Below are positions 34,792 to 41,855 of a DNA stretch of 41,855 bases, piece by piece. The translations under genes and the position numbers were made by a program. Position 1 is the first letter of the stretch; the number at the start of each line of letters is the position of its first letter. Under the pieces are notes generated by a model. That model saw nothing but the letters and a program-made list of their open reading frames with translations. It was not told the origin of the DNA and ran no database searches. Source of the stretch: Micromonospora pallida (GTDB lineage Bacteria; Actinomycetota; Actinomycetes; Mycobacteriales; Micromonosporaceae); contig NZ_FMHW01000004.1 in NCBI RefSeq assembly GCF_900090325.1, positions 1 through 41,855 of the forward strand, given 5' to 3'.

Positions 34792-35798
34792 CAGGCCGAG
34801 ACCTTCACGTTCCGCAGCACGCCCGCGGCACGGGAGCGCTTCAGGACCGGCGCGACCGGGCCCATCTCCACCTCACCGGTCTTGACCGCGCCGGCCTTGC
34901 TGAAGTCGGGCAGCCAGTTCTGCACGAGCGGCCGGCCCGCCATGCTGACGCCGTGGAAGCCATCCAGGCCGAACCGGACGGCGTAGATGTCGCTGAGGCC
35001 GGTGATGTTCCCGCCTGCGCCGCCCGCGTCCGCGTCCCGGGTGACCGTGCCGATGACGTCGTTGTTGCTGCCGGCCTTCGTGCCGAGGTCGACCAGGTCG
35101 ATCCCGCGGTACTGCTCGATCGTCTCGCCGAACGCGTTGGTGGTCTTGTCGATCATGTCGGCCCACGCCGCGACGAACAGGAAGTACGCCTTGGTCAGGG
35201 AGTTCATGAACAGCGCGTCGGGCTTGGCGTCGAGCTTCCCGAGCCAGTTGTTGACGTGCAGCATGAACTGCAACGCCTTCTGCTTGGTGTCGATCGTGGT
35301 CATGTCCAGGTACCCGGTTGCGACGCCGTTGCTCAGCGGCAGGTACTCGGTGGTGGTGCCGGTCAGGATCTTCGACAGGCCGTCGAATCCGTTGGCGTCC
35401 ACCGCGCTGTCCCCGTTGACCACCTGGTCGGCGAAGAACGCACGCGAGGCCTTGATCTTCTGGGACATCTGGAGCGCGGTCTCGGCGCCGGCCGCGACGC
35501 CGTCGAGCACACGGTCGATCTGGAAGGAGCCACCGAGCGGCTTCAGATCCACGCTGGCGCGGACCTTGGTGACCTCGGCCGGGGTGTACTCGCTGTTGAT
35601 CGCGCGGAACGCGGCGGTCGGCTGCGAGGTCAGTCGGGTGTAGCCGTAGGTCAAGGTCGCGCCGTTGCCGGCCTGGTTCACGACGTCGTCGAAGGTGAGC
35701 TTGTCCAGCAGGTAGCTGGACTTCTGAAACTCGTCGATGACCTGGACATCGACGTCATCGGTGGCCATCAGCTTGGCCTGGGCGAGGGTTACGGGCAT
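34791..35798 (-). CDS. Major capsid protein, HK97 fold
   Basis: 335 residues from ATG 35798. MPVTLAQAKLMATDDVDVQV, IDEFQKSSYLLDKLTFDDVV, TYGYTRLTSQPTAAFRAINS, EYTPAEVTKVRASVDLKPLG, GSFQIDRVLDGVAAGAETAL cover the N-arm and E-loop; the P and A domains follow, ending VRFGLDGFHGVSMAGRPLVQ and RAAGVLRNVKVSA. Typical of actinophage major capsid proteins of the T=7 size (330 residues). It lies just after the scaffold gene. Intact, with lower-bias codons suggesting high expression is not codon-driven. Confidence 0.9.
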   Translation of the reverse strand: MPVTLAQAKLMATDDVDVQVIDEFQKSSYLLDKLTFDDVVNQAGNGATLTYGYTRLTSQPTAAFRAINSEYTPAEVTKVRASVDLKPLGGSFQIDRVLDGVAAGAETALQMSQKIKASRAFFADQVVNGDSAVDANGFDGLSKILTGTTTEYLPLSNGVATGYLDMTTIDTKQKALQFMLHVNNWLGKLDAKPDALFMNSLTKAYFLFVAAWADMIDKTTNAFGETIEQYRGIDLVDLGTKAGSNNDVIGTVTRDADAGGAGGNITGLSDIYAVRFGLDGFHGVSMAGRPLVQNWLPDFSKAGAVKTGEVEMGPVAPVLKRSRAAGVLRNVKVSA

Positions 35799-35812
35799 GG
35801 TCTACTCCGGTG

Positions 35813-36562
35813 TCAGGAGCCGCCGAGCTTGGCGGTGATCGCGTCGGTGAGGTTCTTCGGCTTGCCCTTCTGGCCGCCGGCACCGGAGTGGTCGGTGCCC
35901 TGCTTGCCCGGCCCTTGGCCGGTCGGGGTGGAGGCGAGCTTCGGGTTGGCCTTCACCGCCGCCTTAATCGCGGCGGTGACCTTGTCCGGGAAGTCGGCCG
36001 CGTCCGGGTCGAGGTCGGCGACCTGGGCGAGGAATCCGCGGCTGTCGAGTACGGCGTCCGGGTCTGCACCGGCCTTGCCGGCGGACTTGTAGACCGCCAG
36101 CTCGACGGCGGTCTCACGGGCGCGGGCGACGGCCTTGTCCCGCTCGGCGGCTGCGGCCTTGAGCTGCTCGGCGGGGTCGGTCTTCCCGTCCGGGGTGAGC
36201 CCGGCGGCCTTCAGTACGGCGGCGAGCCGTTCGTCGGCGGCCTTCCTCGCCTCCTTGGCCTTCTTCTCTCCCTCACGGGCGGCGGCCAGGGCGCGGGCGT
36301 GCCGGTCCGGATCAAACTCCCCGGTGATCTTCGGGGTCTTCGTCTTGTCGTCGTCCTGGCCGTCGTTGGCGCCGGCCTGGTCGTCGGTGCTCCCGCCGTC
36401 CTCGTCGCCGCCGGGGTCGCCCTCGCCGGATCCACCCGCGATGACGCGGATGGGTCGGCCGTCGCGTCGGTAGCCCAGGATCTTTCCCGGGGTGACGTGG
36501 TGGCCGGTGAGTGGGTTGACGAAGCCGGGCGTGACGGCGGTCGGCAGGGTGGTGCGGTCCAC
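35813..36562 (-). CDS. Scaffold protein
   Basis: 249 residues from GTG 36562, chosen because AAGGAGG lies five bases upstream. After VDRTTLPTAVTPGFVNPLTG and RRDGRPIRVIAGGSGEGDPG comes an acidic linker (DDQAGANDGQDDDKTKTPKI), a long coiled coil (ARALAAAREGEKKAKEARKA, LKAAAAERDKAVARARETAV) and a basic C-terminal end (KQGTDHSGAGGQKGKPKNLT). Acidic coiled coil followed by a short capsid-binding tail is the usual scaffold plan. Located directly before the capsid gene. Confidence 0.8.
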   Translation of the reverse strand: MDRTTLPTAVTPGFVNPLTGHHVTPGKILGYRRDGRPIRVIAGGSGEGDPGGDEDGGSTDDQAGANDGQDDDKTKTPKITGEFDPDRHARALAAAREGEKKAKEARKAADERLAAVLKAAGLTPDGKTDPAEQLKAAAAERDKAVARARETAVELAVYKSAGKAGADPDAVLDSRGFLAQVADLDPDAADFPDKVTAAIKAAVKANPKLASTPTGQGPGKQGTDHSGAGGQKGKPKNLTDAITAKLGGS

Positions 36563-36593
36563 GGGTGCCTCCTTGAGGCTGTCGGGATGGTTC

Positions 36594-36613
36594 CCGCCGG
36601 GCCTCGCCGGCGG
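36594..36613 (-). terminator. Small hairpin before the scaffold gene
   Basis: CCGCCGG (36594-36600) pairs with CCGGCGG (36607-36613) over a six-base loop, in the 59-base gap between minor capsid and scaffold genes. May be an attenuator or an RNase barrier that separates packaging genes from head genes. Confidence 0.45.
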
Positions 36614-36621
36614 TGGTCTGG

Positions 36622-37769
36622 TCAGCGGCGCGGCAGGTTGCCAGCGCCGATCGCCTCGCGATACGGCAGCCTCTTCAGCTCCGGGTTCGCGGCGAGGTGG
36701 TCGCGCATCGTGGCCTGCCACTGGCGGACCTTCGCTGCGGCCGTGGCCTTGGCGGTGTCGTCGAGCGCGCCAAGTTCCCGCTCTTTCCAGTGGCGGATCT
36801 GCCGCTCAATGGCCCTCTGTCGTTCCTTGGCTTCGTAGCCCTTCGGGTTGGCCGTGGGCTTGGTCGGGCGGCGGGTTGCACCGGGCAGGTACGACCGGAG
36901 CGCGTGCGTGCAGTTCGGGTGCTGGAGTCCAGCCGCGCGGGCCTCGGCGACGCTGCCGGCGATGTCCACCACCACGGTGCCGTCGCCGACCATGCTGGGC
37001 AGCTCCACCCGGCCGCGCAGGGTGCCGGAGATGGAGAGCACCTTGCCTTCCCACGGCCGGCATCGCGGGCACTCGCGCGGAGAGTCGGAGACCTCGACCG
37101 TGTCCACGCCGAGCGTGGTCAACCGGTCCGTCTGGCCCTGCACAGCGGCCCGCTGGGTGACGGTCCGCGTGCCCATCTCGACGTACGACGAGAGCCGCCA
37201 ACGCCGGCCACCGGAGTCGACGAACGACACCACGCCTGGTCGACGAACCGTGCGTACGCCCACTGGCTGGCCTGCCGACGGGTCATCCCGCCCGCCACGG
37301 ACACGGCGGTCGCCTGCTGGATCACCGCTCGGTACACATCCAGGACGTGCCTCAAGACGTTGGAGTGCCGCTCCCCGACGTCGGCGACCAGTGCCGCAGC
37401 GAGGTTCTCCACCACGCCCGCGCGGGTGACCAGCTCGGCGACGACACCGGCCGCGCGGACAGCGTCAGGGTCACGCGGGAGCAGCGCCGCCGGAATGCCG
37501 GTGGTGGCAACCGCCTGACCGCCCCGGTACGCCCGGGCGATGGCCTCGCGGATCCGCTCCGCCCCCTCCACCTCCACCACACCAAGGATCCGCTCGACGG
37601 TGCGCCGCAGCGTGCCGAGCGCGCCGAGGCGGGTGACCGCCCAGTCGGGGGCGTCGATGCCGGCGAGCAGATGCCGAGTGACCTCACGGAGGATGGCCTG
37701 CTCGGCGGCCCGGTACAGGTCGACCGTGTTGCGGGTGGCGGCCTCGATCTGGTCGCCGGTGAGGGCCAT
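36622..37769 (-). CDS. Minor capsid protein (phage_min_cap2-like; frameshifted)
   Basis: ATG at 37769. The N-terminal helical half (MALTGDQIEAATRNTVDLYR, AEQAILREVTRHLLAGIDAP, VAVTTGIPAA-like region) runs to QASQWAYARFVDQ. One missing G near 37220 breaks the frame, which resumes GVVSFVDSGGRRWRLSSYVE and ends with CPRCRPWEGKVLSISG and LQHPNCTHALRSYLPG. The HPNCTH motif and CxxC...W.GK.. segment are hallmarks of the phage_min_cap2 family, which joins the portal inside the head. Repaired length about 382 residues. Confidence 0.8.
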
Positions 37770-37772
37770 CTA

Positions 37773-39367
37773 CTACTCCTCGGCCGGCGGTTCCTCGGCG
37801 TCCTGGTCGGCGTCGTCGGCGGCCGGCGGGCCGTTCCCGGCGAGGGCGCCCAGGGCACCGCCCACCTCCACCGTCGGCGGGGCGTCGCCCTTGATCCGGG
37901 CAACCTCCTCGCGGACCTGGATGTCGTCCCACTCGGGATGGACCGTGCGGACCATCGTGTCGACGGAGACGGCCCCGGCAGCCGACAGGAGCTGCAGCGT
38001 GCGAGCGGTCGTCTCCGGGGACTCGCTGACGCTGTCGCCGAACTCGACATTGGGCCTGACCGGGTCAGCTTGGGCGTTGAGCTGGGCGCGCTCGACCGCC
38101 AGGAGTAGCTCGATAGCGTCGGCCAGCGCGGGCGCCCAGGTACCGATCCGGTTGCCGCGGGTCGTGAAGCTTTGCCGCTCCCGGGCCTGGACCTCGGTGG
38201 CCGTGACCGCGACGTCGCCCTCCTCGCGAGGGTCTGCGACGACAGGCCGGCGTGCCGCAGCGCGGTCTCCACGATCGCGTCGGCGGTCGCCTTGTGCTCG
38301 GCGTGCCGGATCGCGAACTGGCTGAGGGTGATCCCGGCGTCGCCGCCCTGCTTGTTCGGCATTTGGGTGAGCGCGGTGAAGACTTCCTGCTCGGCGTCCC
38401 AGGTCGCGCCGTTCCCGGGACCCAACGACCGCAGCATGTACTCGGGCACGAGGATCCGGGAGCGGGCCAGCCGCAGGTCCCGCATCCACGAGGTCCACAC
38501 GTCATCGAGGGCGTCGAACCACTGCTCGTTGCCGTCGAAGTCGGAGCGGCCGAGGTACTTGAGGCCAGGCAGGGTGCGCCACAGGCGTTGCGGGCCGGCG
38601 TTCGGTACCCGCACCACGTCGAGGCGGTCCAGGCCGGTCGCCTGGCTGCTCTCTTCGTCGACCAGGTCCGCGAGGTACGCCGACGCGTTCTGCTCGGTGA
38701 GCGGCACGGCCCGTCCCAGGTGGGTGCTGGTGCCCTCGTGGAGGGCGTACACAATCCGCCCCGCACCGTTGACCACCTCGTGGTGTTCCAGCAGCCGCAC
38801 GTGCACGTCCCCGTCGACCAGCAGCGTCGACCAGAAGGTGACCTCGATCAGCTTGCCCCACCGGATGACCGGCACGGCCCCGTCGGCGTGCACGGCTGCG
38901 AGGAATGCCCGGTCCGGGTAGACGTCCTCGTCGATGACGGGCCGGAGGTAGACGTCGCCGAGTGCGGAGTCGGCTTCGGCGGCGTGGAGCAGCACGGTGG
39001 CGAGGCCGTCCTCGACGAGCTGCTCCAGCCGGGCCATGACTGCGGTGTCTTCGTGGTCGAGCTTCGGCGGCTCGCTGAAGAGCAGGTTCGCCGAGGTGGC
39101 GGCGAGGTCGGCAGGCAGGGGCACGTGGAGGCGGCCGTCGCGTTGCCCGACCGGGGAGGGTGCGCCCCACAGCCAGCGGGACACCATGCCGACCAGGCCG
39201 CCGGACCGCTGGCCGGGGCGGGTCTTGGGCCGGGCCGTGGTGCGGTTGGCGTACACCTGGCCGAGCTGGTCAGGGCTCCCGCCGTACCAAGCATCCCAGT
39301 CGCGGTAGGCGTCGTAGGCGGGGGTGAGCTGCGGCGGCGGCCAGGCGCCATCGGTCGGGATCGGCAC
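37773..39367 (-). CDS. Portal protein, SPP1 gp6-like (frameshifted)
   Basis: GTG at 39367 with AAGGAGG four bases upstream. Start MPIPTDGAWPPPQLTPAYDA, YRDWDAWYGGSPDQLGQVYA; then LPADLAATSANLLFSEPPKL, VIDEDVYPDRAFLAAVHADG, RSRILVPEYMLRSLGPGNGA, FAIRHAEHKATADAIVETAL, RHAGLSSQTL. One missing G near 38234 shifts the frame, which resumes EEGDVAVTATEVQARERQSF and ends with an acidic tail. GLS.QT....GD...TATEV is a portal hallmark. Repaired length about 531 residues. Twelve copies form the DNA entry ring. Confidence 0.88.
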
Positions 39368-39380
39368 CGGGCCTCCTTCG

Positions 39381-40654
39381 TCATGCTGCGAGGTCGAGGG
39401 CTCCCTTCACCAGGGGGCGCCACAGCACCTCGGGGGTCTTGATCGCGTACCGGCCGGCGTCCAGGGAGTGGTCCCCGGCCTTGATCGGCTTGTCCTCACC
39501 CAGGAGCGCGGCTTTCTCGTCCCACACGTAGCCGGGGATCTCCTCGATCCAGCCCTCGCAGGACTCGTGGACGAAGAGCAGGCCCTCGGCGAGGAGACTG
39601 GCCACCAGGCGGATGCCGTCCAACACGTCGTTGTCGGCGTTGGTCGGGAGCATGCCGTCCGGAAGAGCTGGGTGGAGAAGCTCGCGGCGGACGGGTCGAC
39701 GCAGATCCAGTCCGGGCGGATGCCGAGCTTGTCGAGCCAGGCGCGCAGCCGGGCGGAGTACTCCGCGTCGGTGAGGCTGCGCTGCTGCTTCTTCGAGTCC
39801 CACCGCCACTCGCGGGCGAGGTACAGCTTCCCGTCGACGCCGACGCCCAGGAGCAGGCCGGCGAACGGGTTGGTGGTGCCGTAGTCCACGCCCAGCGAGA
39901 CCCACCGGGTGATGCCGGGCAAGGTCTTGACCACGTGCTTCGCGGGGTTCCAGCCCTCGTAGACGGTGCCCTCGGCCACGCACCAGTCGCCGAGGATGTT
40001 CCGCCGGTAGTAGAGGCCGGTGTACTGCCGCCGGTACCGGGCCTTGACCGCCTCGGAGAGGACCGGGTTGTCGTCGAGGAGGAACTTCAGCACGTACCAG
40101 TCACCGGCGAGGTCACCGCCCGGGCGGGCCCGCTCGATGCCCTCGGTCATCAGCCAGTGTCGCGGGTTGTCCGGGTTGGTGTTCCCGAAGATCTGGCTGC
40201 CGTCGACGGAGCAGCGGCCGAGGAGCTGCTCATGGAAGCTGCGGGCATCAGGGACCACTCGTCGACGTACGCGCCCCGGCAGGTCATGCCCCGGAGCCGG
40301 TCTCGCTGCGTTCGTCGTTGAAGGTGATGACCTCGACCGTGGTGCCGAGGATCGTGGCGGTCGGTGCGCCCCGGGTGTACGTCGTCGCCTTGGCCAGCGG
40401 TCCGAAGAGCACCGGGTCTCGCAGCGGGTTGAAGATGTTCCGGACCGCCGTGTCGTACGTCTTCGCGGTAACGACCAGGTCCCCGCTCTTCGGGGTCTTC
40501 GGGTCGGCGAGGTACATCAGCCACCGGAGCAGACCGGAGGCGGTCTTCCCGGACCGGATGGCGCCCTCGGCGAGGTTGACGAAGAAGTTGCTCTCGCAGA
40601 CGTACTCGATCTGCTCTCCGACAGGGGCAGGCCCCGGAGGTCGACGCCGGTCAC
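39381..40654 (-). CDS. terL: Terminase large subunit (several single-base frameshifts)
   Basis: GTG at 40654. Using both repeat copies the protein reads through: Walker A GAIRSGKT, then TAKTYDTAVRNIFNPLRDPV, ATILGTTVEVITFNDERSEN, RGAYVDEWSLMP (Walker B), GNTNPDNPRHWLMTEGIERA (motif III) and the nuclease domain with VSLGVDYGTTNPFAG (first Asp), DWICVDPSAASFSTQLF (second) and DNDVLDGIRLVASLLAEGLL (third), ending LVKGALDLAA. In this copy, frames break near 40619, 40303, 40243 and 39663; each needs one base. Repaired length 425 residues, normal for P22/Sf6-like terminases. ATP-driven DNA packaging and cutting. Confidence 0.9.
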
Positions 40655-41148
40655 GTCGCGTCCTTACGCGCGTTGATCAGGGCTTCGCGCAGGTCGGTGA
40701 GCATGCTCTTCTCGGACTCGTTGCCGGTGGCCTGTCGTACTCGGCCAGCTTGAGTGCGGTGTTGGCGAGGGCCTGAATGGCGCTGGCGATGTCCCGCTTG
40801 TCCCGGAACGGCGGCTCGTCGACGTCGCGCTCGTTGTAGTCGTTCTCCTTGCCACCGAAGTTGTAGATCTTGGCCTTGGAGAAACATCTGGCCCATCAGC
40901 TTCTGGGCACCCGCGAGTGCGTCGACCTGGAGCTTGGCGCGGCGGGCGGCGGCGTCGTCCTTCTTGGCCTGGGTGGCGACCTTCGTGCGCTCCCGGTCGA
41001 ACGTCAGGCCGAGCTCGTCGGCGATGCGGGAGATGGTCTTCCCCGAGCGGCCCATCTCCTTCGCGATGGCGTTCCGGCTCAGCTTCTGGGCGTGCAGCTC
41101 CTTGACGCGGTCGTAGTCGGCCTGGGTGACGGGGCGGGGGCGGGTCAT
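40651..41148 (-). CDS. terS: Terminase small subunit, right copy (frameshifted)
   Basis: Same gene as 430-927. Here an extra A near 40884 and a missing T near 40733 shift the frame, so the protein changes after KLMGQMF and returns near NESEKSMLTD. The HTH half is unchanged. Because the left copy is fully open, the differences are best read as errors in this copy. Confidence 0.75.
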   Translation of the reverse strand: MTRPRPVTQADYDRVKELHAQKLSRNAIAKEMGRSGKTISRIADELGLTFDRERTKVATQAKKDDAAARRAKLQVDALAGAQKLMGQMFLQGQDLQLRWQGERLQRARRRRAAVPGQAGHRQRHSGPRQHRTQAGRVRQATGNESEKSMLTDLREALINARKDAT

Positions 41149-41176
41149 GGGTCACCTCGTCACGGCCCTTGGCCGG

Positions 41177-41420
41177 TCAGGGGTCGGCGGACAACTCGAC
41201 GTGGGCGGGCGGGGCGGCGAACCCGACCGGAGAGCTGCGGGCGTATCCGGCCGTCTCGCGGAACAGGTCGAGTGCCTTGGCGGCGACGACGTCCAGGGGC
41301 TCGGCGGCTTCGACGATGACGGTGTGGCCGGCCACGGTGACGTCCACCTTGACCGGGGCGGGCGGATCGGTCACGACTGCTCCGAGGGGGAATTCCCCGC
41401 CCTGCGGGGATGTTGACCAC
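41177..41420 (-). CDS. Hypothetical 80-residue protein (right copy, frameshifted near its start)
   Basis: Counterpart of 956-1197. This copy has one C too many near 41398, but keeps the A at 41354 that joins PAPVKVDVTVAGHTVIVEAA to the C-terminal part. Together the two copies give the full protein. Confidence 0.6.
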
Positions 41421-41464
41421 ATTCGGTGCGGCAGTGGGCCGGCCGAGTCCATAGGGGGCGGATC

Positions 41465-41638
41465 ATGCCGAACAACGGCAACGATGAAAACGAGCTGCTC
41501 CGCGAGGCGAAGGTGTCGATCCTCAAGAAGATCACCGAGCTCAACACCACCTCCGTGGGCCTGAAGGGGACCCTGGAGCTCGCGATGGCGTACACCGTGC
41601 TCGACGGGGAAGCTGCCGGCGAGACGCCGAAGAGCTGA
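41465..41638 (+). CDS. Hypothetical 57-residue protein (intact copy)
   Basis: ATG at 41465. MPNNGNDENELLREAKVSIL, KKITELNTTSVGLKGTLELA, MAYTVLDGEAAGETPKS. A single amphipathic helix with a flexible acidic end. The clean stop here argues that the 2-base longer copy at 1244 is the erroneous one. Read divergently from the late operon, so its promoter probably overlaps the late promoter region (41421-41464). Could be a small regulator or inhibitor; not recognised. Confidence 0.65.
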   Translation: MPNNGNDENELLREAKVSILKKITELNTTSVGLKGTLELAMAYTVLDGEAAGETPKS

Positions 41639-41780
41639 CGCGGTGTGCGGGCAGGCCGGCCACCACAGCGACCTGCCCGCGTTCCCCGGCGCGTCCGACC
41701 TGGACGCGAAACAGCCCGGGAGCCGTGGGGCTCTACCGGGCTGCGGACAGACTCCGCCTATGGGAGTCGGTGAACAATCA

Positions 41781-41855
41781 TCATGCGGCGAGGGCGACTC
41801 CAACGTCAACTCGGCGTCGTCGTCCGCGGCCGCCGGTGCGCTTGTCCGCCTCAAT
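41781..41855 (-). CDS. Zinc-ribbon/HTH protein, C-terminal end (cut by window edge)
   Basis: Right-repeat counterpart of the gene at 1564-1859; only the last 24 codons (ending VDVGVALAA) are inside the window. The gene continues through the terminal overlap at 1639-1859. Confidence 0.6.
   Translation of the reverse strand: MEADKRTGGRGRRRRVDVGVALAA

Larger units (their letters stand above)
40223..41855. repeat. Right copy of the terminal direct repeat
   Basis: Second copy of bases 1-1638, five bases shorter overall. It joins the body of the large terminase gene (39381-40222) to its N-terminal codons. This shows that the copies are continuous in one molecule and that the window ends were cut arbitrarily rather than at a packaging site visible in the sequence. 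Where the copies differ, sometimes the left and sometimes the right gives the open reading frame, as expected for random indel errors. Confidence 0.93.

Overview
The window looks like the complete genome of a temperate siphophage, probably integrative, of a high-GC actinobacterium. Codon bias is extreme toward G/C. GTG starts, GTGA/ATGA gene junctions and actinobacterial families (DUF397, SpdB-like DUF2637, GntR/UTRA regulators) are frequent. A Micromonosporaceae host is a reasonable guess but is not proved here. Bases 1-1638 recur at 40223-41855, differing only by about 15 small indels, so the molecule is circular, or terminally redundant, with about 40.2 kb of unique sequence. A single attP, carrying the 3' half of a tRNA-Met(CAT) gene, lies beside the integrase gene. 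This indicates the circular phage form rather than a prophage with chromosomal flanks.

Layout. (1) 41.4 to 24.0 kb, minus strand: late operon, in order of transcription terminase small and large subunits, portal, minor capsid, scaffold, major capsid, head-tail connectors, tail terminator, major tail protein, tail chaperones with a -1 slippery site, tape measure, tail tip and fibre, amidase, and three small membrane proteins of lysis type. A plus-strand lipoprotein gene interrupts it. (2) 13.9 to 2.9 kb, minus strand: early and replication operon of tightly overlapping genes: two excisionase-like HTH proteins, a GGDEF protein, a Sak4-like recombinase ATPase, a UvrD-like helicase, many small Cys-rich proteins, and a winged-helix protein whose gene holds 21-bp iterons. 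(3) 14.0-16.5 kb: XRE repressor, tyrosine integrase, attP with repeated arm sites, and a membrane protein. (4) 16.7-22.9 kb: a block that resembles an actinomycete conjugative element: three GntR-type regulators with visible operators, a PP2C phosphatase, a DUF397 protein, an SpdB2-like membrane protein and other membrane proteins. (5) 22.9-24.0 kb: an accessory gap with two DnaA boxes, an AT-rich leader, a mini CRISPR array (two 29-bp type I-E repeats around one 32-bp spacer), a terminator and a membrane protein gene.

The most notable item is this cas-less type I-E mini-array. It has an intact-looking leader and its own terminator. Any use would depend on host Cascade/Cas3, so it may be a weapon against competing phages or a superinfection-exclusion device. 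Other unusual cargo is a GGDEF protein without a sensor domain, a PP2C phosphatase, a lipoprotein, and a helical protein with an HEPN-like His motif.

Data quality. Many genes are broken by frameshifts that a single added G or C would repair, and the two terminal copies disagree mainly in homopolymer length. I therefore read most frameshifts as sequencing errors and annotate those genes as whole, stating where the reading frame breaks.
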